Below, piece after piece: positions 47,537-60,104 of a DNA stretch of 64,000 bases (its first letter is position 1; each line of letters starts with the position of its first letter). This DNA comes from Amaurobius ferox (lineage: Eukaryota > Arthropoda > Arachnida > Araneae > Amaurobiidae). The notes below the pieces were generated by a model. That model was not told the DNA's origin, made no database searches, and was given only the letters and a program-made list of their open reading frames with translations. The stretch is taken from assembly GCA_951213105.1 (NCBI GenBank), contig OX578137.1, positions 54,267,236 through 54,331,235 of the forward strand. The letters run 5' to 3'. The position numbers and the translations under genes were made by a program.

Positions 47537-47889
47537 TGCGATATACATTTTGTTAAGTAAATCACTTGAATATATTATTCGTCGTTTAGTACGATAGAGT
47601 TCTATATCTGATTTTCTATTACATGTTTTGACCAAAATTATAGCATGAAATTTGATATATCCTAATTTTAGTTAAGATATCAAATTGCAATAAAATCTCA
47701 TAATGGATTTCTTGGCAAATTGTAATCCAGTTTGCATTTATTGGAACCAATGAGTATTCTCCGAAAATATTCCAAAATAATGTAAATTTAGTTATGCAAT
47801 TTCTTTGAAATACGAACTTCAAGAGATAAATTTCCTGTTTGCTTATCTCTGTCATACTGTCAAGAGCAAGAGGGCCATATAGTCATTAC

Positions 47890-48320
47890 ATTTTAGTAGG
47901 TGGTTGTATAACAATTATATTTTGTTAGGGATCGTATGGAAATTTTATTTTGCTGGGGATTGTACAGAAATTATATTTTGTTGGGGATCATATGGAAATT
48001 TGATTTTGTTGGGGATTGTACAAAAATTATATTTTGTTGGGGATCATAAGTATATTATATTTTGTTGGGATGGTATAACATATTTATCATTTGTGGGGAC
48101 CGTATATCATATTTATGGAGAATCGTAAAGAAATGATATTTTGTTGTGGATCGTACGGTAATTATATTTGAAACGTATTATAAAATAATTATATTTTGTT
48201 GGGGATTGTATAGTGATTTCATTTTGTGGTGGTTTTATTTTGTTAAGGAGAAAATAGCAATTATATTTTGTGAGATATCGTACAGTAATTATATTTTGTT
48301 AGGGATCGCATTTTAATTTT
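47890..48320. repeat. ~30-bp minisatellite (ATATTTTGTTGGGGATCGTA)
   Basis: Roughly a dozen imperfect units of AATTATATTTTGTTGGGGAT plus CGTA/TGTA variants. G occurs in clusters of three to four per unit on the plus strand. A 74-codon frame simply translates it. Confidence 0.88.
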
Positions 48321-48321
48321 T

Positions 48322-49495
48322 TATGGTTAATCTTTTTATGGTTAATCAAATATGCTTTATAACAGAATACATGAAGGTCTTGAATGGGACGCAAACTGTA
48401 ATTACTGGGAAAGTTTAATTCATTACTTTGAGTAAGTGTAAATCCTATTGCGTTTGGAAAATACTCCAGTTACAGATAGCAGCATCCATTGCCCGGTTTC
48501 TTACATATTATTCATTTGACAGAATATGAAATGTTATCTGCAGTGGCGGCAAGAAACTAGTTATAAACCAAAATTTTTGAGAATTTCTACGGGAACTGAC
48601 TGTGCCATTTTTCTATGTTGCCAGCATCAAAGTCGCATGCCATTTAGTTTGGGCTAAATTTAATACAAATTTAAGGCCAATGGAGACAACCAACTGCATA
48701 ATTAATTATAAATATTCAATCATTTAAGTTACAGCTGATGTGTTGATATATAACATAACTTGAAGCACCTCAAACCTAACAAAAATTGTTTCACTGTTTG
48801 TACAAGTACATTTTTACCATGTTCTAAGTACATTTTTACCATGTTCAAATTTTGAGAGGTTTGAAAAAATTTAGGTCCAGAATAATAATATGTGAAAGGC
48901 AAGCTCAGATGCTTTAAGTGACTTTTTATAGTTATAAATTGCCAATTTATAATAAAATTCTTTATCTTTGGATTGCAAAAATCCTAAAAGCTGCATGTGA
49001 AAATAAATGTAAAAGTGACCAGAATCTCGTTTGCATGAGGTTCATCGTCCCAAACATTAGTCTGATTATGGAATTAATGGGATAAAATATAAGAGTGCAA
49101 AATTTTTCAATTGCATCAATACTAAACAACGCATTTTCTAGTCTGTTCAAAAGCATTCTAAGGCTTTACTTTAGTATTTGAAAACTTAAAAAAATGTTTT
49201 AATAAAATAGCGAAAAATTTAAAAATATCACATCTATGCCCCTCTTCCCTGTATTGGAAGTAAATACATTTTAGCGATTTTATCTAGACATTATTAATTT
49301 AATACTATTGATTCATATTATAGCAATTTTTACTAATAAATTATAATGAGTAAGCTGTCATTTACACGTACGAGCTGTGTATCAACGTCTAAAGACAACC
49401 AGAAGGTATGTGCTCCATTACTATTGTATGCAGGTCATTGAACCTATTGATAACTACATTTTAATGGTCTCACACTTTCTCGCTCCGGCACAATT
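48322..49495. other. AT-rich sequence, no gene seen
   Basis: No repeat or coding signal recognised beyond a short duplication of AAGTACATTTTTACCATGTTC near 48800-48845. Confidence 0.45.
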
Positions 49496-49507
49496 AATAG
49501 TAATCAT

Positions 49508-49590
49508 TGTGGCAGTTTTGTCAGCGGAGGGAATCGAACCCGGGCCTACAGAGTGTAATTCCCGCGCGCAAACCACAGGGCTACCGCGCC
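49508..49590 (-). mobile_element. SINE fragment (tRNA-like head only)
   Basis: Minus-strand copy of the SINE head with GCGCGGTAGCCC, the A box region, B box GGTTCGATTCCC (about 49530-49541) and the start of the body (AAAACTGCCAC). The rest of the body is absent. Confidence 0.85.
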
Positions 49591-49619
49591 CTTGGCCAGG
49601 GTGTTGTAAAAACTGGCGT

Positions 49620-50639
49620 CATTGAAACTGAAGGTATTGTATGACGTTTCAGACAAAATAAATAACGCACATAAAACTGTTTCACCAAAAGTGGTGTGAG
49701 ATTTATTTCTGCTCTCACTGAATAATACCCCAACATGGTTAAACTCTCAATCGATGTTTATCTTTTTTTATTCGCACTGAAGGAGACCCAAGCATTTCTG
49801 AAAGTACCATCCTATTTCTACATTTTCTTTACGAAACGTAATATGTAGAAATCAAGCGATGTAGTGGTTATGCAGAAAGTCGTGCACTGTACTTATAATC
49901 TGAATTGTGTGCTCAAATCGTTTATAACACAAAGTTACATAAAACTTTTCTAGAAAATGCACCTGCCGGGACCCGAGTTTTAAAGCAGGGATCAATTAAA
50001 ATCATTCATCTCTGTTTTCAAAAGCAATCCGGCTAATGAAAACAATGGATGTGTTTTAGATGTAGTTATGATAGATGACGCCGCAAATCCGATGATCCAA
50101 ATTTTAATAATTTCTGTAAAAGCCTGATTTCGGCTAGTAATTTAATTCTTTCTTACGATCAGGCAGAAAAATAAATCATTTTTGGTTTTGTTTATCCATA
50201 AAATACTGATTTCATTTATCATTAACACACTTCGAAATATTGTTTCAGCAATCGGAAAATTTGATTTAGTTTTAGCAATGTGCAATAAATGGCACAGTCA
50301 ATCTAATCCATCACTTTTAAATTACTTCAAGTTTAAAAATCCATGATATATTTCCTCGAACAATAAGGTGTTTCCTGATGAGTTGCTTTCCCTGGAGCCG
50401 AGGTATCCCTATACCTTAAGGTGTACGACGCTTACATTTTTCACTACAGATGACACAAACAAACAAACGCAGTGACATCTTATTTTAATATTATAAATAA
50501 TTTCATTTTAATCCAGAATTAAATTTAAGAACAGAATTAAAATTAAGAATTACAAATCTTTATTTTATTGCATAAATGAAAAGCAGTACAAAGCAACTTT
50601 ACCATAATTTTCTAAATATCACATATTTTCCGGGTTTTG
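49620..50639. other. AT-rich sequence, no gene seen
   Basis: Nothing recognised. Confidence 0.4.
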
Positions 50640-50930
50640 CAGAGAATATTTCTCACCGACATTAAATATAGTAAAATAAACCATTTTCTTCAATGAACTT
50701 ATCAGCTCATGGCTTAATTAATTTCTAGAGCAAATGCATTACGAAAATAAACAAAATCATCAAAATGTATAACTTGATTCTAATGTTTCAATTCCACTTC
50801 GCAATTTCTTATCGCTTATTTTTCCGTTGGTATTATGAGATAATTTTGAAAGGAAACGAATGTTCGTGAAGGCTCCTACTCTTCAAAAATAATGGATTGA
50901 CCCTCGTTCTTTATAAATCCAAGGATACAT
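50640..50930 (+). repeat. R5 family repeat, copy 4
   Basis: Includes AATGAACTTATC, GATTCTAATGTTTCAATTCC, TTCGCAATTTCTTATCGC, ATTTTTCCGTTGG, ATTATGAGATAATTTTGA and ATAATGGATTGACC. With copy 3 it best defines the family length. Confidence 0.75.
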
Positions 50931-51728
50931 TTTATTTCCCTATATCTTTCAAGCGCACTCTTCTTCGTATATCTAAAGGCCCTTTAAAGTTTATTTTTAA
51001 TAACATGATACTCTCATTACTTTTCTTCTTCTAAAGACGTATATTATGAATTTTATCGGTGTATGAATGATTCTCTTTTGAAGTCCCTTTTATTCGAACA
51101 GAATTTAAGGATTAACAAATTGCAGCTGTGAAGTTTACTGAAAACGCGTTTAGATTCTATCCATTATTATAAGTTGCAAATATAATAAAGGTGTTATAAA
51201 GTAGTGGAAAACCCATGAAAAATTTAATTTGAGTATAGAGTTGATGATAGTAACAAATCTTTATTCCTCGTTTTCCAACGAGTTTATCAACAATAATTGT
51301 TTAGTTGAAATTTTTTGATGTGGACTTTTTAAAAGTTTTGAATTTTCCCGAACACCTTTTAAAGCTTTTGTAATGATTTCACTCAATCTCTCTATCTCTC
51401 TTCCGGTATCTATTTCTAAATATATATCTAACTTTTTCACACTTTCTGTGAATGTGTGTAAATTTTAAGTGTGAGTATATATGACTTGTGCAAATGATGT
51501 CTTGAGGACTAAATGGCACATCAACAATCTTATTCGTAATAAGCAATTTGTTATATGAATTACGTAAACAAAAATCAACTATGTTTCCTGGATGTCCGAA
51601 AAGCACCGGCTTTATGTTTTAAAATCAGCAAAGCAGAGTAACTACAACAGTAAAAAATGCTCTTGCTCAGAAAAGAATTCAAACCCTAAATTTTAGTGTC
51701 GCATAGTCAGCCCCTCTCTTGACCGTTA
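50931..51728. other. AT-rich sequence, no gene seen
   Basis: Nothing recognised. Confidence 0.4.
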
Positions 51729-52265
51729 AGACAAACTGTTTATGCCAATAGTTAGATATTCGTTGCATCAGATTTGATAAAAAAATAATCGTTTTATCAA
51801 GCTCAACATGGCAGTCATAAGGACAAAAATTATAATGGGCTATATGTTAAATATGCGTTTTTTAATGTACATTAAAACGTATGAAAAATGTTACATGCTG
51901 TTAGAGAATCGTTAGATCGCATTTGATCAACAAGAATCATTGGTTCATCAAATATCATTGCCACATTATGGGAGAGCAGAAAGGGTATCAGACCCATCAT
52001 CATTGTTTCGACAAATTACTTATGCCAATCGTTAGAAAATCGGTATATTATACTTTATCAACAAAAACCATCGTTTGATCAAGAATCATTCCAACGTTAT
52101 GCGGAGGGATGTGCATGGGGCCTGCCCCCTCAGAATTGTTTAGACAAATTGCTTATACCAATCTTTAGATCCTATTTGATCAACATAAAGCATCGTTTGA
52201 TCAACATTCATATCAACATTATGGGGGAAAACAGAAATAGTATAGACCTCCCTCATCAATGTTTT
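51729..52265. repeat. diverged ~128-bp tandem array, 3-4 units
   Basis: Repeating order: CAAATT(G/A)CTTATGCCAATCGTTAGA, TTTGATCAACA.AAA.CATCGTTTGATCAA, CATT.CAACATTATG.GG.G, AGAC(C)C..CATCA. Units start at about 51729, 51890, 52007 and 52135. Divergence indicates age. No frame spans it. Confidence 0.8.
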
Positions 52266-53516
52266 ACAAGCTAGTACTCTACAGATGGAGCTACAAGATT
52301 TGTATTTTTACACATTATGCAAATTCATTTTACTATTATTTTCTTTACTTCACACTAAACAGATAATTTTCAAACATTTTCAATATTTTCCTTATTCCCA
52401 AAATGCTGCTTCATAATTTAAAGCATTCACTTAATTACTTAGCAACATGATCTGTATGAATATCTTTAGATTGCAAAAATTAATATTTTATTTCTACAAC
52501 TTTTAGAATCCATCTCTTATTTGAGGTGCAACCATTTTTTTATTTTTTATTTTTAAAGAAACTCAAGTTCAGTTACTTCAGCACAAAATCAAATATATTG
52601 CAGTCTTTACATAAAAAGTAATATTAAATTTAAGAAGTGACCGAAATTTTACCGCATCGAATTGCCTTAGGGAAATTAAAATATCGAAGCTTTAAAACTC
52701 AAACCGACAAAAAAAAATGAAAAAGAAATACTTGTTCGAAGATAAAATTCAAATTAAAAAAAGTTAAGCATTTGCTTAGGCAACTAATTATATCTTGACA
52801 CGTTTTGTGGAATTTTAGCATAAAATAAGATAAAAACTAAACTAATTTTTACTTCATTGTACCCAAAGACAATGTCATTAGGCCATTTTCTTCCAACTAA
52901 AAAATTAAATGATACCCATTTAAGCATATTTTAACGTTAACTGGGAAGTTTTTCTATCATTCGCTGCATTGCAATTTATTAAAACTTTAAATGTAATTAT
53001 AAAAAAATGGTTTTAAACATAATTTTCAATTATAATCTATTAACTTGCTTGTAAAATATATTACCGATTTATACGGTAAGAATAATATGGTAAATATCTC
53101 AAAAAAGTAAAATTGATTTTGTTTTCTCTGATTCGAATATATGTAATATGACAATATCTTTCTATATCGAGCATCCAGATAATGATCTAACATGGATTAC
53201 AGTAGATAGTTATGTGGTACAGTGGCTGATAATTTCGATAGATTAATCATTGTTAAATTAATGGTTGAATACAAATTTAACTGTGATAAAAGATTGTTGT
53301 GTCTAAAATAATAGTAATTGCAGTTAAAGCCTGAATTTACAAAAAAAACCTGACTTTCCCAAAATCACATAACTTTCTGTACAAACAAACCAATGCATCT
53401 ATTGTTGGAAAACAATAAAATCAACGCTTTCAATAAACTCAACCATTCTGAAAATCAATAATATATAGTTATCGAATAAAACAGTTTTTCTTATTACCGA
53501 TTAAAATAAAAAACAG
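52266..53516. other. AT-rich sequence, no gene seen
   Basis: Nothing recognised. Confidence 0.4.
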
Positions 53517-53739
53517 GGAAGTGTCGCCCTATTTATACAGGAACCCCGTGGACGTGACATCCACAGGGACCATACACTATTTATCCTACCACTAGACTCT
53601 CGGAAGGACTTTCGGACTCACAGATTTACCGTGCCTGTACGCCGCGTAGACACGGGTATAGTTTAGGTAGCGCTAGGAATCGAACTCAGAACCTCCGAAT
53701 GCAATCCTCGTACTCTAATTACTGGGTTATCCCGCCTTC
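53517..53739 (-). mobile_element. SINE copy, 3'-truncated, diverged
   Basis: Minus-strand head at 53739 (GGCGGGATAACCCAGTAATTAG) with B box GAGTTCGATTCC near 53675-53686, and body through the GTCCGAAAGTCCTTCCGAGAG and CCCTGTGGATG motifs. The terminal quarter and tail are not recognisable. Confidence 0.85.
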
Positions 53740-54557
53740 GTATCCGCCTATAACGCTTGACGATAAATTGGGAAAACTCGGTGCTAGTTTGATAAAATAA
53801 AGCCAACTTGGAGACTTTTTTAATTATGCCAAATATAAGAAAATATCGCCAAAATAGCAAAAATTACGATAAATTAACGAAAATTACTCCATTGATGAAT
53901 ATTTTATTGAAATATTTTAATATATGGTCTGTATTGTCTTTTGCAGATGCTAAAAATATTGATAATTATTTAGTCAACTTTCGCGAAGTATAAGTTTATT
54001 GAGTAATTTGAAATAAATGTGTTAAAATCTAGTTAAGTTAAAATGTTACAATATAGAAGAGTGGCAAATGTACAACAGTTTAACATTAAACACATTGTGC
54101 TGTTTAGTTCTTGTATAACATTATTTTGACTTTAAAAAGTAAAAATTAATTGCATTGTGGAGGCAAGGTCACATACTGGCTATATCGGACTTTTTCATTA
54201 TAAATTCAAAACGTGTGGTATCTGGATAATGCGACATGTTACTGTCCTATAAATATGTTTATAAAGAAAACCCCAGATATAATATTTACTTACTTCTATG
54301 ATTTTTGTAACAGCTGGTAACATGAATATACTCGTATATTATATAAAGTTTCCTTATTCTCGAAAGAAAATTTAGAGCATTATTAAGGAGATATAGATCT
54401 AAAGGTCAAAATGCCACTGACGCATATCGACTGAAATATACGTACCGAATTTCAATCGTTCACTTTGTTCTTGGCATATCGTTCTCACAGATAGACCGAT
54501 AGGCAAAGAAAGATATGAGTAAAAATATGTTATTGGTATTAAGTGCTACGCTAGGCG
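53740..54557. other. AT-rich sequence, no gene seen
   Basis: A short stretch near 53815-53890 (GCCAAATATAAGAAAATATCGCC, CGAAAATTAC) recalls the GGCGA-motif zone of R1 but is too degraded to call. Confidence 0.4.
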
Positions 54558-54560
54558 ATA

Positions 54561-54993
54561 TGCATTTTCATACTACAGTTAGAATTAAGATCACATCACA
54601 TGAATTTATCTTTATTTATACTATATATTGTATAGAAAGTAAAAATGTAATCTGTATAAAAATATGTTATACTTTGTTTCCAATGCTTTTAATTCATCAA
54701 CTGTGTCATCAAAGATAGCTTTAACCAATTATTCCGCTATATTGTCACAACTTGAAGATTGTATTCTTGATTAAAACATGCATTTTCCACCTACAGTTAG
54801 AATTAAGATCTCATCACATGGATTCATCTCTACATATACTTCTATATTGTATAGAAAGTAAAATTTAAACCTGTATAAAAATATTTTATACTTTATTTCC
54901 AATGCTTTTAATTCATCAACTTTGTCATCAAAGATAGCTTTTATCAATTATTCCGCAATCTTGTCACAACTTGAAGATTGTATTCTTGATTAG
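54561..54993. repeat. 218-bp tandem duplication, two units
   Basis: Units beginning TGCATTTTC at 54561 and 54779 align at a 218-bp offset through CTACAGTTAGAATTAAGATC, TTGTATAGAAAGTAAAA and TTGAAGATTGTATTCTTGAT, with modest divergence. The 67-codon frame in unit 1 is not conserved in unit 2, arguing against coding. Confidence 0.9.
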
Positions 54994-55393
54994 GCGTTAT
55001 GTAATGCTGTTTAATATAGATCCAACGAAGTCTTTGTTCATCACATCTGGCATTAACGAAAATCGATATGGAACATGGAAAACACTTTTCTGTGAACAGA
55101 ATGCGCGGGAAAATGTGATATTCTTAGAAACTTTATAAGTGAATGACGGTACTCTGATTTCTAGCAAGCAATACGAAAGGCTTCCCAATTATGGAATTAA
55201 GTTAGGTATCGATCAGGAAGTAAACTTGCGCTTCACATACTCTTAATTATGACACGCTTACAAAATTTTCCTCTTGCGTTGATCAGAATTATCATAAAAT
55301 ATTTCATTTATATCAGAAAACATACGAAATCGGGAATCAGGTGTGAAACATAAGTGAAATATGCAACTGCTTTATTGTCTCAGTTTATACATA
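54994..55393. other. AT-rich sequence, no gene seen
   Basis: A minus-strand frame of 63 codons overlaps the duplication edge; no domain. Confidence 0.4.
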
Positions 55394-56018
55394 CAGGGTG
55401 AGTCGGAATTGTTTTTACAAAAGCAGAAGGGTGATAGTACCCCACCAGACGAGCAATAATTACCATGGAACATAGGGTCGCATTGCACCCAGAGAGGCAG
55501 AAAAGAGTGAAATTAGAAAACGAACCTGCACGTACACCGGTGTTGGGAAAGCGAATGAACGATACCAAACGTTGCACAAACAGATTTATTGTGCAGCGAC
55601 AAACTCACAGCAAGTGCTCAAAGTGGCGACCACGCGTGCCGTTGCACCGTTCACACCGGTGAAGGAATGACTGACGCACCCTCTCGAAGATTCCGGGCGT
55701 TGTGTTAATGTGGTCTGCGGCAACAACGTGTGCTCTGATTGGCTATCGTCGGAACCTACTAGGAGCCAGTTATGCTGATTCTGCTCCCTGGACATTTGCA
55801 TACGGTAACTGCGTTCGTGTCTGGCGTAGGTGATACTACGTAGGCAGGTACACAATGACGTCCGAGGCGCTGACTGCGTCATACTTGACGCGGTTCGACG
55901 TGCCTCTTTTCTGCCTCTCAGAGTGCAATGCGACCCCTGTGTTCCATGGTAATTATTCCTCATCTGGTGGGGTACTATCACCCCAATGCTTTTGTAATAT
56001 CAACTCCGATTCACCCTG
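55394..56018. mobile_element. CAGGGTG-ended MITE with ~115-bp TIRs
   Basis: 625 bp. Left TIR 55394-55507 and right TIR 55904-56018 are inverted copies with few mismatches, beginning CAGGGTGAGTCGGAATTG / CAGGGTGAATCGGAGTTG. TA flanks both ends, fitting a Tc1/mariner-superfamily TA target. The centre is GC-richer than the surroundings and carries a 131-codon minus-strand frame (55586-55981), much of which lies in the TIR. No transposase motif was seen, so it is treated as non-autonomous. Confidence 0.9.
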
Positions 56019-56154
56019 TATATATTCTGGATATAGAGTTCCAATTTTAAATACCAAATTTATAAAAATATTTTTTTGAGTTAATAATGAAAGACGTTAA
56101 ATTCCTGACAAAACAGAAAATTTTAAATGTTAATACGATCGCAAGGAGATAAAT

Positions 56155-56157
<3 letters not shown>

Positions 56158-56187
<30 letters not shown>
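56158..56187. repeat. TA microsatellite
   Basis: About 30 bp of TA dinucleotides. Confidence 0.95.
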
Positions 56188-56189
<2 letters not shown>

Positions 56190-56192
<3 letters not shown>

Positions 56193-58045
56193 CTATCGTG
56201 TTTTTATGGTACAATGAATGCATATAGTCCAATGAGCGTTTTCCATACACAACATTATACAGAAAATAGAAATTTCATGTTCATAAAATCTCATATAAGA
56301 TCAATAAGCAAAATATCTATTTACTTCCTGTCCAATATGAAGGACATAGAAAGGACATTTTATGTAATGTAGATAAAAAGTACCTTATCAAATGGCATTG
56401 GACCTCGCACATGCAAAAATCCTGAAAATGGAAGAACATTTATTTTAATATTCTTGCATCTCAGTATATCAGCACATTTTCCCAAACAAATTACAAGATA
56501 TGAATTGGTGTACGGAAGATAACTTTTGAATTTCATGCAATAAAACTAATGAAAGATCACCTACTTTCTGTAATATATTTTTAATTGAAACGAAAGTCAT
56601 TAAACATAATACCAAAGGAATCGGCATTTTAATAGGTAGTTTTACTTTTAAATGAAAGTTGTCATAAGGTGATATCATACAACATTCCTCAAATACTTTG
56701 TTAATCCTTGTCTAGTAGCTTAGAGGTCCTTTCTCTTCTTCCTCATCTTCAATTTTGATACAGACTGTAACTGCAGGTCCTGAATAGGCGCCTACAAAGT
56801 TCCAGTATCATATATGTTGCCAGATTGAGTCCTCCCATGAAGACCAACTTTTTGATAGGGAAACGGTTGCTGAAATCGACAAGTTTGCCATGTTAGCTAA
56901 TGCTTGTTGAAACTTGACCTATTTTGTTTCAACATTTTTCCAGAGCACCAGATGATTGAAGCTTAGAAAGCATATTATTTATCACAGTTTGTTTCAAAGT
57001 GGCAAATATATTTCAGCACTACAAGTTTGTCCCACATTTTAACAATGCATATGCGGCAAATTAAATACGGTGGGAATTTGATGTTTATCTAATTTGAAGA
57101 ACTGTTTTAGCAATTTTTTCCATATTATCAGTCTATAAACTTGGTCCCAAAATAGAACACATCCAATGTCACCATTTTCAGTTATTGTATTGCAATGTCG
57201 ACACTTGCAATTTCATTGTTGATAATACCACCTAAAGCAGCACACGATAGGCATATTACACTCAGATAGTCACGGAAAATACTTTGGGACAACTGACTGA
57301 TATATATTCAGGTTAAAACATGAAAATGTAAATTTTTCAAAACATCAATAATACAGATATACATTTGGAGTGTAAATAAAGTGTGGAAAAATATCAGTCA
57401 GCAATTTGATTATGTGGCAACAGTGAAATATTGTAGGAAAAATTCTGTAACTTTTAGCAAATTGTTCTTTTAAGTTTCAGGTATTAAGTACCACTCTTCT
57501 TAAAGTATTAAACTATAAGGCTACTATCAGATAGACTTTTAGTAATAGACTGTATAAAATATAAAAACAATCTAGAATATAAAATATTTATTTTTTTCAT
57601 AATAAAAATAAGTAACTACCAACTTTTCATTTAAAAAAAATATTTCAGTATGTCCTTTTTTCTTAAGAACAATAAATTAAATAGTTTGAGTCTTCATTTG
57701 TATCTTTCACATATGAATGGGCTTTGTGAAGGGTGTATTGTACGAAGAATACCGCTCGTTTTTTAGCTAAGTGGATGGTCATTAATTAAATGAGTACTGA
57801 AGAAATTAGTTTTTTAGGAATAATCTAATATACTAAATGGTTAAATTTTTCTGGTACCAATTTAAAAAGTACGATTTGCTGAATTGGATACTTAAAGAAA
57901 AATGATCTTATTATTTCATAAAGTTTTACCTTCTGAGCTGTAGCTTTACACAAAAATTAATATTTTGTATAAAGTATAAATGTTGTCGAAAAGTCGTGAA
58001 CGTCAATATTTAAAATTATTTAATGTACTAAAATTTTTAATAGCA
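56190..58045. other. AT-rich sequence, no gene seen
   Basis: No recognisable frame, repeat or RNA gene. Composition is slightly less extreme than elsewhere. Confidence 0.4.
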
Positions 58046-58049
58046 GAGG

Positions 58050-58388
58050 ATGTTGCATTTAGTCTGTTCTACCCAAGTCCTCAAAATATTGTCTTCTGTT
58101 TTTAGTATATCAGATGATAATTACAGACCTGTATTTTTATTAAGAAAAAAGCTTGGTTTTTTCCCAGATGGACATATATTTTTAGAGCAATATTTTTCTG
58201 TCCATTCTTCTAAAAGCGATATTGAAGAATTTCAGAAGAGTGTGATTGAAGAATTTCAGAAGAGTGTGATTGAAGAATTTCAGAAGAGTGTGATTGAAGA
58301 ATTTCAGAAGAGTGTGATTGAAGAATTTCAGAAGAGTGTGATTGAAGAATTTCAGAAGAGTGTGATTGAAGAATTTCAAAAGTGTTAA
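58050..58388 (+). CDS. hypothetical 112-aa frame ending in 8-aa repeats
   Basis: ATG-initiated frame. The first ~56 residues are non-repetitive and of good complexity, with hydrophobic and aromatic residues. They are followed by seven copies of an 8-residue unit (VIEEFQKS-like, acidic and amphipathic) and a stop immediately after the last. The repeat period of 24 bp preserves frame. No domain recognised. It may be an exon or gene fragment with an expanded repeat, or a minisatellite in a chance frame. Confidence 0.25.
   Translation: MLHLVCSTQVLKILSSVFSISDDNYRPVFLLRKKLGFFPDGHIFLEQYFSVHSSKSDIEEFQKSVIEEFQKSVIEEFQKSVIEEFQKSVIEEFQKSVIEEFQKSVIEEFQKC
58221..58388. repeat. 24-bp minisatellite, seven units
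   Basis: ATTGAAGAATTTCAGAAGAG plus TGTG repeated head-to-tail. Units are almost identical to one another; the last carries a C-to-A-type change. The near-identity implies recent expansion. The minus-strand frame over it (58182-58379) is an antisense translation. Confidence 0.95.
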
Positions 58389-58869
58389 TAAAAGGGTTTT
58401 AGTGATGCAGTCTCTATATCAACAACTTATACTGAGTACTAATGGAAAAACTACCTGTTTGTTCTCACAGTATCTACCCCATATCCTGTCTCTGAAGAAC
58501 TCCTCATAAGTTTTGAATTATTTAGAGGTTTTGGCATAATTTTTACTTGTAAAATTCTTATATGAATGGTTAGAGGATTATTATTATTTTTGTAATTTCT
58601 GTGATTTCCAGACCGTCCTTTGTAACTGTTTTACATTAGTTAATGTAGATGGCCAGGGTGATAAAATATAAAATAATTCTATATAAAACTATCAACTGCG
58701 ATATAGACGGTTTTCGTTAATATACACGGTAATCTACTATAAGATAATATTTCACAAATAAATGACATTCCACAAATCATATGTCAAATTAATCTACAAT
58801 TATAAATTTAAAAGTAGCATTAGAATACAATTATATTTCTAATTCTTCGCATTTATAACTGCTTGGTAA
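58389..58869. other. AT-rich sequence, no gene seen
   Basis: Nothing recognised. Confidence 0.4.
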
Positions 58870-59035
58870 ACGATAAACTGTTTGCAAAATTTTTTGCAAC
58901 AGTTGACAAACTTTTTGTAATCGAAAAACTGTTTGTCGACAACGTCTCATGTTACAGTTTGTCTTGATAGCATGAGACAAGCTGTTTGAACCATATATGT
59001 TTGACAAAACATATATGATTCAAACAGTTAAATGT
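58870..59035. repeat. nested hairpins built on AAACTGTTTG words
   Basis: Near 58982-59030 an imperfect inverted repeat pairs CTGTTTGAACCATATATGTTT with AAACATATATGATTCAAACAG around a 4-base loop. A GTCTCATG...CATGAGAC pair lies just before it. AAACTGTTTG-type words recur several times upstream. It could be a small MITE remnant or a locally structured transcript. Confidence 0.75.
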
Positions 59036-59039
59036 GTTA

Positions 59040-60104
59040 AAACCAAAGAAGGGAATGTTTTATATGTTTGACCTTGCTGATCTTCGATTATCTAGCTAGG
59101 GCTTGTTATAGTATGTCATATTGGTAACCTCATAGTGCGTGCGATTGCATAAAAATAAGTATTTGGATGTGCAGAAATTATATCCTGCTCAATGTTCCAA
59201 TCTCAATTCAACAGACAAACATCTGAGAGGAACAACTCGATTGTAGGGTGCGGTCCAGAATGACACATCAAACGTTAGTCTCTTATACCTCTCCACTTAT
59301 AACCTGTTGCCAGATAATCATATAAAGCATTCAGATGGAGTGCAGAAATTAACTTTGGATAAGACTGGACACACACGAATTATCCAGCAATATATGTACT
59401 AATTAAAAAATACTGTTCTCCCCAGAAATATCTTCACATAGTATAATACAATATTTATAATTGTCCAATTTTTATATGTATATTAATGTTATTTAAACTG
59501 CACAACCTGATTACAATAATTCATAATGGAATATTGACGGGTGAAGCAGGTAGTCTTGAATGCTATTTATTTTAATTCAAGTCGTAACTAAAATAAATTT
59601 GAATATATTAAGTAAACTAATACATTTTAAACTGCCATTAGAAAATGAAAAAATGAAATGCCATTTATAAATTAAATATCCCGTTGTTGTTTTAAAATAT
59701 ATTGCTGCTTAATAGTATAATTTATAATAACTGAGTCTTACATTATTTCTTAAGAAAACATGAGTATTTTATAAGACATTCTTATTGAAATTTTATCGGC
59801 AGACATAATTATTTAACAAAATAATTAAATTTGATATGTCACTTTATACTGAGCTTACTTTTTAACGTTTTTCTCAGTAAGTGATTAGAAGATTGCGATG
59901 GTAAGTTTCAAATTGCAGCTATTTAGAAACATCAAATAAATAAAATATATTTTCATTAACTAGAGTGTGGCTTAACTCGACCTTCACATATCAGAATCCC
60001 ATTTTTAGTAGGGGTTTTTTTTCTCAAATTTTACCATAAACAGATTGAAAAACAGTATCAAAGGTCCCAATGATTACAATTATAGCATGTTACCTTTCAC
60101 TTTA
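59040..60104. other. AT-rich sequence, no gene seen
   Basis: Nothing recognised. Confidence 0.4.

Noticed and set aside
51729..52265. CRISPR-like array (and other tandem repeats in the window)
   Set aside because: The genome is eukaryotic, units are contiguous without spacers, and no cas-like genes are present.
55586..55981. 131-codon minus-strand frame as a gene
   Set aside because: It lies inside the CAGGGTG MITE, partly in its terminal repeat, and shows no transposase motif.
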